Shown piece after piece: positions 1-7,605 of a DNA stretch of 64,000 nt; position 1 is the first letter of the stretch, and every line of letters starts with the position of its first letter. Below the pieces are notes generated by a model. The model was not told where the DNA came from. It searched no databases and was given only the letters and a program-made list of their open reading frames with translations. The stretch is taken from the NCBI GenBank assembly GCA_027621355.1, contig JAQCBZ010000005.1:22192-86191 (forward strand), written 5' to 3'. Both the position numbers and the translations under genes were made by a program. Origin of the DNA: Bacteroidota bacterium. Lineage in GTDB: Bacteria; Bacteroidota; Rhodothermia; Balneolales; Balneolaceae.

Positions 1-1374
1 CTTTACTTGGTCGCTACCAGCTTTTTTATCATTGGGATTAAACGCCTTGGCTCGGCTGGAACAGCTCGATCTGGTAATCAGTTGGCGGCCATTGGGATGC
101 TTTTAGGTGTCGCCGTCACCCTGTTTGATCAACAAATCCTACGGTATGAATGGATCGTCGCTGGAATGGTCCTCGGGGGGCTTGTGGGTGCGGTATTGGC
201 TCGATCCGTTGCGATGACCTCTATGCCAGAACTTGTGGCGCTGTTTAATGGGCTTGGCGGAGCAGCCTCTGCACTTGTCGCATGGGGAGAATGGGAACGA
301 GTGGGTGCAGCAGGATTGGGTCCTGATGCACTTGTCACCATTGGATTGAGCTTGCTTATTGGCTCCATTACACTGACAGGATCCTTGATGGCATTTGGAA
401 AGCTTAACGGTTTCATCACAGGGAAACCCATCACGTTTCCTGCACAAAATATCTTGACGATTGTGTTGATGGCAGCCATGCTCGTCGCTTCAGGCCTATT
501 TGCATGGGATCCATCGATGGAGATGTTGTTTTGGATCATCCTTGGAGGCTCGTTATTGCTAGGGGTATTGACGGTATTACCCATTGGCGGTGCGGATATG
601 CCTGTGGTCATCTCATTATTGAATTCTTACTCGGGTCTGGCTGCATCAATGGCTGGATTTGTATTGAATAATCCACTCTTGATTGTCTCTGGCGCCCTTG
701 TGGGTGCTGCAGGATTGATTCTCACCAACATTATGTGTGTGGCAATGAATCGATCGCTGCTAAATGTCTTGTTTGGTAGTTTTGGTGGAGGGGATAGCAC
801 TGCTGGTGGGGCAGATAGTGCTGGAACAGCCACAGATATGATTATTAAGGAAACCAATGCAGACGACATCGCCATCCAGTGTGGATATGCCAATAAAGTG
901 GTCATCGTCCCAGGGTATGGGTTGGCTGTTGCTCAGGCACAGCATGTGGTCAAAGAGGTGGCTACATTATTGGAGCAGAAAGGAGTTGAGGTTCTTTATG
1001 GGATTCATCCAGTCGCAGGTCGGATGCCAGGACATATGAATGTGTTGCTTGCCGAAGCCGACGTGCCATATGATCAGCTTTATGACATGGAGCAGATTAA
1101 TAGTGAGTTTTCAACGACGGATGTTGTGCTCATTATTGGGGCCAACGATGTAGTGAATCCAGCGGCTAAATCGAATCCAGGATCTCCGATATATGGCATG
1201 CCTGTACTGAACGTCCAAGAAGCAGGTCGGACGATTGTCTTTAAACGTAGTCTCAAGCCAGGGTTTGCTGGGATTGAAAACGAGCTCTTTGGTGCTGAAC
1301 AAAATCAGATGTTCTTTGGAGACGCAAAGAAATCACTTCAAGATCTTGTCCGTGCCTTGAAGGAGAATGAGTAG
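1..1374 (+). CDS. pntB: NAD(P) transhydrogenase subunit beta, 5' end outside window
   Basis: Beta subunit of the proton-translocating membrane transhydrogenase, which uses the proton gradient to reduce NADP+ with NADH. The reading frame is open from the first base of the window and already lies in the first membrane segment, so the true start is upstream. The TTG at base 7 is only the first possible start codon inside the window. About 260 codons encode closely packed hydrophobic helices rich in Gly and Ala. They are followed by the NADP-binding domain III from about codon 295, with a nucleotide-binding GYGLAVAQ segment near codon 304, then the AGRMPGHMNVLLAEA and GANDVVNPAA blocks typical of the family. 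The C-terminus is complete. pntA would be expected just upstream. It converges with the MFS gene, leaving only four bases between the stop codons. Confidence 0.95.
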   Translation, partial: LYLVATSFFIIGIKRLGSAGTARSGNQLAAIGMLLGVAVTLFDQQILRYEWIVAGMVLGGLVGAVLARSVAMTSMPELVALFNGLGGAASALVAWGEWERVGAAGLGPDALVTIGLSLLIGSITLTGSLMAFGKLNGFITGKPITFPAQNILTIVLMAAMLVASGLFAWDPSMEMLFWIILGGSLLLGVLTVLPIGGADMPVVISLLNSYSGLAASMAGFVLNNPLLIVSGALVGAAGLILTNIMCVAMNRSLLNVLFGSFGGGDSTAGGADSAGTATDMIIKETNADDIAIQCGYANKVVIVPGYGLAVAQAQHVVKEVATLLEQKGVEVLYGIHPVAGRMPGHMNVLLAEADVPYDQLYDMEQINSEFSTTDVVLIIGANDVVNPAAKSNPGSPIYGMPVLNVQEAGRTIVFKRSLKPGFAGIENELFGAEQNQMFFGDAKKSLQDLVRALKENE

Positions 1375-1378
1375 CCTC

Positions 1379-2692
1379 CTACTCTTCTAGAGCATCTTTA
1401 CCATACCGTTGTATCGCGATCAAAAACGCCCCGGCGGCTAGAATAGACGCACTCACAATCACAATAGACAAAGCCATGGGTAGTGCCTGATTCCCTAATC
1501 CTTGTGTGGTAAATGTGTCAGCGAGTTGCCCCGCCAAGGCCGGTCCAACACCCAAACCCACCATTGAAATCACAAATAAGTAGAGCGCGCTAGCTTGGCC
1601 CCTTACAGCGTCAGGGACATACATCTGAATAAGCCCTGCAGCCAATCCATTATAAGACGAACAGAACCATAGGCCGAGGCCAAATAGCCAAAATGTTACC
1701 ATTGGAGAGGCTGCGAATACTCCCCCCACATAGCTTGGAACACCTAGTAAGGCAACCAACGCTGGGATGTAGCGCAAAGCTCCAGACCGGTTGGCCAGTC
1801 GATCAGCAAAGCGACCAGAAACGATATTCATCACAGCGACACCAAAGAAAAACCATCCCAGCATCGGAATCAGGTCGGGGCGGTCGTGCGTTTCTGCGAG
1901 TATACTGCCCATAAACGCCAACATCGTATAACCAATCATGGCCATGGCGGAGAAACCTACTAGATGAAGCCATAGTGATGGATTCATGATCCATGTTGGC
2001 CCCAGAGGCGCGTTTGCCTCGGCCGAGACCTTAACACCCGGCTCAACGTTCGCCTGAGTGTCATTCTCATCACCGCCCCCACCACCATCCTCCTGCCACG
2101 ACTCGCGCTCCACGTCAAAAGAAGCTTTTGCCACTCTCCAGAGCCCCAATGCAATCACAAATCCAGGGGCTGCGACAATCGCCATCGCCCAACGCCAGTC
2201 CAACCATTGAGCTACAGAGCCTCCTATCAAAAAGGAGAGGGCAATTCCCACAAAAATGGCAGAGGAGTAGATTGAAAACACCGTCGCACGGCGAGAGACG
2301 TCAAATCGATCGGCCATATAGGCATGCACGGCCGGACTCAGCATTGATTGAAACACCCCCAGGGCCAAACGACCTGCAACCAGCATCCCAAATGTTTGGG
2401 CAAACGCACCCGATAACGACGCAGCGCTCCAACCCAAGACGCCTATAGTGATGAGCCCTACGCGGGACCACCGATCCGCCAACCAGCCCATAACAAGGCC
2501 ACTCAGAGCATACACCACAGAAAAGGCTGTTCCATACAGAAGTCCAAGCTGAAACTGACTCAACTCAAACACCTCTCGAATCACCGCCCCGTTCACCGCC
2601 ACAATTTGACGGTTCATAAAACTCAGGACATAGGCCAGCGCAAAAAGGCCTAGCGGAACCCAAGTCGAGATTGAGCGGTAACGTTCATACAT
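1379..2692 (-). CDS. MFS transporter, spinster-like, substrate unknown
   Basis: Major facilitator superfamily permease of about 437 residues with twelve predicted membrane helices. The first cytoplasmic loop carries the MFS signature around GWLADRWSR. The central loop between helices 6 and 7 is unusually polar, with a run of five glycines followed by Asp/Glu-rich sequence. I start at the ATG at 2692 (MYERYRS). A longer frame reaching 2794 would run into the divergent nth gene and adds a sequence unlike a transporter N-terminus. Overall it resembles the spinster-like/hexuronate branch of MFS, but I cannot name a substrate. Its start lies only 23 bases from the nth start, so the two share a small divergent promoter region. 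Confidence 0.85.
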   Translation of the reverse strand: MYERYRSISTWVPLGLFALAYVLSFMNRQIVAVNGAVIREVFELSQFQLGLLYGTAFSVVYALSGLVMGWLADRWSRVGLITIGVLGWSAASLSGAFAQTFGMLVAGRLALGVFQSMLSPAVHAYMADRFDVSRRATVFSIYSSAIFVGIALSFLIGGSVAQWLDWRWAMAIVAAPGFVIALGLWRVAKASFDVERESWQEDGGGGGDENDTQANVEPGVKVSAEANAPLGPTWIMNPSLWLHLVGFSAMAMIGYTMLAFMGSILAETHDRPDLIPMLGWFFFGVAVMNIVSGRFADRLANRSGALRYIPALVALLGVPSYVGGVFAASPMVTFWLFGLGLWFCSSYNGLAAGLIQMYVPDAVRGQASALYLFVISMVGLGVGPALAGQLADTFTTQGLGNQALPMALSIVIVSASILAAGAFLIAIQRYGKDALEE

Positions 2693-2715
2693 TATGACAA
2701 AGTACACATCCCTAC

Positions 2716-3408
2716 ATGAAAGAAGCACGCAAAACACGGGCACAAAAAGATCGGGCGGAAGCACTCCTTGCAGATCTCTATGCTGAATACCCAAATCCCC
2801 ATTGCGAGCTCATTCACCGCAATGCCTTCGAATTGCTATGCGCCACCATTTTGAGCGCCCAATGCACAGACGTCCGTGTCAATATAGTCACGCCAGCTCT
2901 TTTTGAGGCTTACCCAACCCCTGAGCTCATGGCCGAGGCGCCAATCAAGCACTTGGAAGAGCTCGTCCGAACGACAGGATTTTACAAAAACAAAGCCAAG
3001 TCCCTAAAAGAAACAGCCGATTCATTGGTCCAAAACTTCAACGGCGAGGTGCCACAAACCATGGATGAGCTGTTGACCCTTCGAGGCGCAGCACGAAAAA
3101 CCGCCAACGTGGTACTGGGTAATGCCTTCAACATCAATGTAGGCGTTGTGGTCGATACCCATGTCAAGCGTTTGGCCTACCGATTTGGGCTCACGCGAGA
3201 AAAAGAAAATACCGCCCGTATTGAACGTGATTTAATGGGATTATTTCCTCAAGAAAGCTGGGCTGATCTCTCTCACTTAATGATCCATCATGGACGAGGC
3301 CCTTGCAAAGCGCGTTTTGCTACCCCTTCGTTTCATCCCATCTGTATGAAATATGGCCGACGCTGCACCTGCGTCAAAGAAGCCCAAAAACGGAGCGAAT
3401 CTTCATAG
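2716..3408 (+). CDS. nth: Endonuclease III (DNA glycosylase/AP lyase)
   Basis: Base-excision repair glycosylase of 230 residues that removes oxidised pyrimidines and cleaves the abasic site. The helix-hairpin-helix reads LRGAARKTA with the catalytic Lys at residue 128, and the catalytic Asp is D147 in VVDTH. Both match the family. The C-terminal 4Fe-4S loop is odd. The normal spacing is Cys-X6-Cys-X2-Cys-X5-Cys, but here the cysteines are C197, C210, C217 and C219. The HHGR stretch before the first Cys is intact, and neither alternative frame restores the motif. Cluster binding is therefore doubtful, though the catalytic residues suggest an active enzyme. The 3' end overlaps the convergent glycosyltransferase gene by 35 bases. 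Confidence 0.92.
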   Translation: MKEARKTRAQKDRAEALLADLYAEYPNPHCELIHRNAFELLCATILSAQCTDVRVNIVTPALFEAYPTPELMAEAPIKHLEELVRTTGFYKNKAKSLKETADSLVQNFNGEVPQTMDELLTLRGAARKTANVVLGNAFNINVGVVVDTHVKRLAYRFGLTREKENTARIERDLMGLFPQESWADLSHLMIHHGRGPCKARFATPSFHPICMKYGRRCTCVKEAQKRSESS

Positions 3409-4102
3409 TCCACACTCGCCACATCGCCTCGCGAACAATCTTCTTCGACATCTTAGAGACGCCCTCCTCTCGCTCGCGGAAAATGATACTCACTTCTGAT
3501 AGCTTGAATCCAGCTCTCCAGGCACGGAAATGAAGCTCTATTTGAAAGGCGTATCCATTGGACCGAATCTTTGAAAGATCAATCGTTTCCAGTACGGCCC
3601 TCCGAATACACTTAAAACCAGCCGTTGTGTCTTTGACGGGCAGTCCGGTGATTACTCGTGCGTACAAATTTGCAGAGTATGACAGGATCAACCGCGATAA
3701 TGGCCAGTTAATAATAGAAATCCCATCGGAATAGCGGGATCCAATGGCCACATCACTATGCCCTGCTTCCACCTCAGCCACCAAGCGAGGAATATCCTCA
3801 GGGGAATGAGACAGATCCGCATCCATTTCGCAGATATACTCATACTCTCTTTCTAACGCATATCGAAACCCCGCAACATACGCTGTCCCCAGGCCTTGCT
3901 TTCCTTCACGCTCAAGCAAATGAATATGTTCCGGGTAGCTCACTTGCCATTCACGCACCACATCGGCTGTTCCGTCTGGAGAACCGTCGTCAATAATGAG
4001 CACATCGACTTCTCGGTCCAGTGACATCAACGCACTCAGCACCTTAGGCACATTAGCCGATTCATTGTACGTCGGGATAATTACAAGAGTATCGGAAGCC
4101 AT
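3374..4102 (-). CDS. GT2 glycosyltransferase, polyprenol-phosphate mannosyltransferase-like
   Basis: A 242-residue soluble family 2 glycosyltransferase resembling dolichol/polyprenol monophosphomannose synthases. It begins with IPTYNE (residues 9-14), has the nucleotide-binding DDGSPDGT (38-45) and the metal-binding DAD (94-96), and ends with the FREREEGVSKMS-type segment characteristic of DPM1-like enzymes. It has no C-terminal membrane domain, so it is the short soluble form. It would transfer a sugar from a GDP- or UDP-sugar to a polyprenyl phosphate carrier on the cytoplasmic face. It lies 35 bases downstream of the sugar-phosphate transferase gene on the same strand, so the two probably form an operon for envelope or exopolysaccharide synthesis. 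The stop lies inside the convergent nth gene. Confidence 0.9.
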   Translation of the reverse strand: MASDTLVIIPTYNESANVPKVLSALMSLDREVDVLIIDDGSPDGTADVVREWQVSYPEHIHLLEREGKQGLGTAYVAGFRYALEREYEYICEMDADLSHSPEDIPRLVAEVEAGHSDVAIGSRYSDGISIINWPLSRLILSYSANLYARVITGLPVKDTTAGFKCIRRAVLETIDLSKIRSNGYAFQIELHFRAWRAGFKLSEVSIIFREREEGVSKMSKKIVREAMWRVWTMKIRSVFGLL

Positions 4103-4137
4103 GTTGGATTGGCGAGTGTGTCTGATCTTTTTTTACC

Positions 4138-5547
4138 CTATTTCCCTTCCGCTCGAAGGACAACAAATAGAGTGTTCATGAGAATTTTTACGTCGAGTCG
4201 CAACGAAATGTTCTCTACATAGAAAAGATCGTATTTCGTGCGCTCTTTTACATCATCAAAAGATTCATCGTATTTCCACTTCACTTGCGCCCACCCCGTG
4301 ATCCCTGGTTTCACCCGAAGCCGACGACTGTATAAAGGGATAGAGCGCTCATACTTCTTCACAAAATGAGGCCTTTCTGGACGAGGTCCCACAAGGCTCA
4401 TGTCCCCAAAAAGGACATTGAAGAATTGAGGAATCTCATCGAGACGCGTTTTTCGCAGCCAATACCCTATTCGAGTTACACGAGGATCATCATCTGTTGC
4501 CCAAATGGGCCCAGTATTGGCCTCAGCATTGTTGACCATCGACCGAAACTTGTACATGGTAAACTCGCGCCCATGTTTACCTAACCTTTGTTGTTTATAA
4601 ATCGCGGGACCTTCCGACGTTAAGCGGACAGCAATTGCAAGGATCAAAATCAGTGGGAGGAGCGCCACCAATACGACTGCAGAGACCAAAACATCCAACG
4701 AACGTTTTAAAAACCACTCCCATGTGGGCATCTCTGCAGGCTGAATATCCACCAAGGGAAGGCCGAAAATCTGGTGCGTCTTGGCGTACCCCCCAACCAT
4801 CTGATGAAAATCAGGCAACATTTTGAGTGTTACCTTAGGGTCATCGACACTTGAGACAACCGGCAGCCACTTTTCCTGCTGTTCTTTCTCAAGCGCGATA
4901 ATAACATCCTGAACTCTCATCTCCGCCGCCATAGCACGGAATTCCTCCACATCACCAAGGATATCCCCTTTGTCCACCTCAGGCACCTCTCCATTCACAG
5001 AATAATACCCTAACACTTGCATCCCTAGAGTTTTGTATTGATCGAGTTGTTGCCCAATCATTTTGGCTGTACCTCCTGTGCCCACAATCACCGCGCGATG
5101 AAGCCCTTTTCCACGCTTGGCATAGGCACGTTGTATCGTACGGATGACCAGGCGATTCACAAGCAACCCACCCCCAACCAATCCAACATAAGGGATGACA
5201 ATCGAAATCGCCGAAAATACACTCTCAGATGCTGTCAGGTCCACGGTGCTTAATCGGAGCACCAAAAACACAAAAACCCCAATCAATGCGGTAGCTCCAA
5301 CACGAAAAACCTCATCAATCCGCGAAATCAAAAAGAGCTTTTTATACATCCCGGCAAACAGACTTATCGTCATCCACACAACGAGGTGAATGAATCCAAC
5401 GAGATACAAAGAAGAAGGAAACCCGAGTGGGGTATAGAGTGTCACCCACTGATTTGAGCCCGCAAAGAGCAACCAGACAAACGATAGCATTAAGCCATCA
5501 GCAAGGGCTGTATAAGCAACCTCTCTTTCTTGATTAAGTCCGAACAA
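4138..5547 (-). CDS. Exopolysaccharide polyprenyl-phosphate glycosyl-1-phosphate transferase
   Basis: Initiating sugar transferase (WbaP/WcaJ-like, about 469 residues), which places the first sugar-1-phosphate on undecaprenyl phosphate. The N-terminal part holds four to five membrane helices. Next comes a Rossmann-like CoA_binding_3 region containing VIVGTGGTAKMIG, and then from about residue 279 the catalytic bacterial sugar transferase domain with KRSLDV, the FTMYKFRSM block and the SLVGPRPERP and KPGITGWAQV motifs. The likely start is a TTG at 5547; no in-frame ATG exists before residue 20. The region up to tgt is 48 bases and divergent. Sugar specificity (glucose or galactose) cannot be read from the sequence. 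Confidence 0.9.
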   Translation of the reverse strand: MFGLNQEREVAYTALADGLMLSFVWLLFAGSNQWVTLYTPLGFPSSLYLVGFIHLVVWMTISLFAGMYKKLFLISRIDEVFRVGATALIGVFVFLVLRLSTVDLTASESVFSAISIVIPYVGLVGGGLLVNRLVIRTIQRAYAKRGKGLHRAVIVGTGGTAKMIGQQLDQYKTLGMQVLGYYSVNGEVPEVDKGDILGDVEEFRAMAAEMRVQDVIIALEKEQQEKWLPVVSSVDDPKVTLKMLPDFHQMVGGYAKTHQIFGLPLVDIQPAEMPTWEWFLKRSLDVLVSAVVLVALLPLILILAIAVRLTSEGPAIYKQQRLGKHGREFTMYKFRSMVNNAEANTGPIWATDDDPRVTRIGYWLRKTRLDEIPQFFNVLFGDMSLVGPRPERPHFVKKYERSIPLYSRRLRVKPGITGWAQVKWKYDESFDDVKERTKYDLFYVENISLRLDVKILMNTLFVVLRAEGK

Positions 5548-5579
5548 CAGATTGACACTCTAATTGATAGAAGGATTGA

Positions 5580-5587
5580 AGTATAAT
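5580..5587. promoter_or_regulatory. Overlapping -10 hexamers of the divergent tgt / sugar transferase pair
   Basis: The eight bases contain TATAAT on the plus strand (5582-5587) and TATACT on the minus strand (5585-5580). They could act as a shared symmetric -10 for both divergent genes. No well-placed -35 is visible: TTGATA at 5564 is only 12 bases upstream of TATAAT and TTGACA at 5552 is 24 bases upstream. Plus-strand transcription would start near 5595. The assignment rests on hexamer match and position only. Confidence 0.4.
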
Positions 5588-5616
5588 CATTTTTTATGTT
5601 TTACCTTTCCTTTACT

Positions 5617-6753
5617 ATGCCGAAGATTTTTGAGCACCACCACACAGATGCCTCCTCCAAAGCACGCCTAGGGACCCTTCACACAGATCATGGGACCATT
5701 GAGACGCCTATTTTTATGCCCGTTGGCACCCTTGGGACGGTCAAGGGGGTGAGTCGTGAAGACTTAAAGACACGGATTAATGCGCCCATTATCCTTGGCA
5801 ACACCTACCACCTCTACTTACGGCCAGGAGTGGACTTGATGAGAGAGGTGGGGGGATTGCATGCCTTTATGGGATGGGATCGCGCGATTTTGACAGATTC
5901 GGGCGGGTATCAAATCTTTAGTCTGTCAGATATGCGCTCCTTGGAAGAAAAAGGAGCAAAGTTCAAAAGTCACCTTGACGGTTCAGAACATTGGTTTACG
6001 CCAGAGAATGTGGTGGATATTCAGCGAGATTTGGGGTCGGACATTATGATGATCCTGGATGAATGCCCTCCATGGCCCGCGTCCTACAAGTATGTTCGAG
6101 AGTCGATGGAACTTACCCACCGTTGGGCCCAGCGAGGACGTGACGCTTTTGAGCAAAGTGAGCCTCGTTACGGACACAATCAACTACAATTTGGGATTGT
6201 ACAGGGTGGTACGTACTCGGATCTGCGCAAAGCCTCTGCCGAATTTATGGCGTCCCTTCCTTTTGAAGGATTAGCTATAGGAGGCTTGAGCGTAGGTGAG
6301 CCAACTGAGGTGATGATGCAGATTGCCGACGAGAATACCGATGTATTGCCAGAAGATCGCCCTCGGTACCTAATGGGGGTTGGCACACCGGCTAATTTAC
6401 TCGAAGCCATTCGTAGGGGCATCGATATGTTTGACTGCGTCATGCCCACACGCAATGCCAGAAACGGGATGTTATTCACTCGCCATGGCATTGTGAACCT
6501 TCGTAATGCTCATTGGCGCAATCATCACAAGCCGCTGGACCCTGAATTTCCATCGGATGTATGCCAAGCCTACAACACGAGTTATCTACACCATTTATTT
6601 CGGTGTAATGAGCTTTTGGGCATGGAATTAGCCTCTGAGCATAATCTTACGTTTTACCTGTGGCTCATGGCAGAAGCGCGTCAAGCGATTGCTGAAAACC
6701 GCTATCAAGCATGGGTAGGGTCCATGATTGAGGATGTCACGAGGCGTTTATAA
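5617..6753 (+). CDS. tgt: tRNA-guanine transglycosylase (queuosine synthesis)
   Basis: Exchanges G34 of GUN-anticodon tRNAs for the queuine precursor preQ1. Family blocks are present: TPIFMPVGTLGTVKG, the DSGGYQIFSL loop with D94, GGLSVGEP, and the nucleophile segment FDCVMPTRNARNG with D273. I start at ATG 5617 (MPKIF). An ATG at 5596 in the same frame would add seven hydrophobic residues and start at the predicted transcription start. The zinc site is altered. The family CxCxxC reads FxSxxC here (F311, S313, C316), while the distal His (H342) keeps its usual 26-residue spacing. The rest of the C-terminal domain (SYLHHLFRCNELLG) is intact. queA and a YhhQ-type transporter in the window support queuosine metabolism. 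The stop overlaps the convergent GT2 gene by six bases. Confidence 0.96.
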   Translation: MPKIFEHHHTDASSKARLGTLHTDHGTIETPIFMPVGTLGTVKGVSREDLKTRINAPIILGNTYHLYLRPGVDLMREVGGLHAFMGWDRAILTDSGGYQIFSLSDMRSLEEKGAKFKSHLDGSEHWFTPENVVDIQRDLGSDIMMILDECPPWPASYKYVRESMELTHRWAQRGRDAFEQSEPRYGHNQLQFGIVQGGTYSDLRKASAEFMASLPFEGLAIGGLSVGEPTEVMMQIADENTDVLPEDRPRYLMGVGTPANLLEAIRRGIDMFDCVMPTRNARNGMLFTRHGIVNLRNAHWRNHHKPLDPEFPSDVCQAYNTSYLHHLFRCNELLGMELASEHNLTFYLWLMAEARQAIAENRYQAWVGSMIEDVTRRL

Positions 6754-7578
6754 CGAGTCTTGGGTCCTTTTTTTGAAATAAATCCCCATCGACCGGCCAA
6801 ATTGGAGCCAAAATTGCAAAGATTGACGTGACTGGCTTGAGGTTTTGAAGTGAATGGCCTCCACTGTGGGTAGTACATGGAGCTTCCACCCACTTTGGCG
6901 TAATCGAACCGATAAATCGGTGTCTTCCCAGTACAAAAAGAACTCAGGATCAAACCCGCTAACCTCACGAAACGCTTCTACTCGTATCACCATGCAGGCC
7001 CCCGAGAGGATATCCACCACTACAGGCTCTGATTGATCTTTCAGAGCGTCCAAATCCATGTAATAATCGGGCATCCCCAACGCTCGCCTTATCGCTTTTG
7101 GGACATGCAAATATTTGGCTATACTCGCTGTTTTGGTGGGTTGATACCGAAACGACTCAGCTGCCACCTCACCATCTCGACTCACCATCGCACACCCTAC
7201 CGCAGCAACATCGGGATGGGTGTCTAAATACTCAGCCATGGTGGTGAGCGATTTATCGGTTAACCGTACGTCCGGATTCACCAGACAAACATAAGCGGTA
7301 TCAACCTGCTCGATGGCTTGATTATTGGCCCGTCCAAAGCCGATGTTTTGTTGATTCCATTCAATCTGGACCTTCCCTTGAAGATGAGATAATTGTTCTC
7401 TGGAATCATCACTGGAGGCATTATCGATAATGATGGCTTGAGCAATGCGTGGATGTGAGTCCACAGATAGTGTCTCTAAGCTTCGCAATACATGGTGTGC
7501 GGTGTTAAAATTCACCGTCACAACACTAATCATAGGAAGGGTTTGCGAGCTAGTAGATGGAGTCATGGCCTGGGGCAA
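6748..7578 (-). CDS. GT2 glycosyltransferase, rhamnosyltransferase-like
   Basis: Family 2 glycosyltransferase of about 276 residues. It opens with the SVVTVNFNTAHHV strand-loop, has the IIDNASSDDS nucleotide-binding segment, a VNPDVRL metal-binding motif and WEDTDLSVRLRQSGW, the arrangement of WbbL/RfbF-like rhamnosyltransferases. The start is uncertain: ATG codons at 7578, 7566 and 7533 are all in frame, and the last lies just before the first beta strand. It is the last gene of the minus-strand run hflK-hflC-yhhQ-porZ, 27 bases after porZ, so it may be co-transcribed. The acceptor is unknown, but cell-surface polysaccharide or LPS is likely. Confidence 0.85.
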   Translation of the reverse strand: MPQAMTPSTSSQTLPMISVVTVNFNTAHHVLRSLETLSVDSHPRIAQAIIIDNASSDDSREQLSHLQGKVQIEWNQQNIGFGRANNQAIEQVDTAYVCLVNPDVRLTDKSLTTMAEYLDTHPDVAAVGCAMVSRDGEVAAESFRYQPTKTASIAKYLHVPKAIRRALGMPDYYMDLDALKDQSEPVVVDILSGACMVIRVEAFREVSGFDPEFFLYWEDTDLSVRLRQSGWKLHVLPTVEAIHFKTSSQSRQSLQFWLQFGRSMGIYFKKRTQDSL

Positions 7579-7605
7579 TCAAAACGTCGGTTCACGATAC
7601 GCAAC

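Noticed and set aside
129..945. Minus-strand frames inside pntB, rich in Pro, Ser and Thr
   Set aside because: Composition is what the reverse of Gly/Ala/Val-rich membrane coding gives; no start signal.
2693..2794. Longer N-terminus of the MFS transporter
   Set aside because: It overlaps the divergent nth gene and does not look like a transporter N-terminus.
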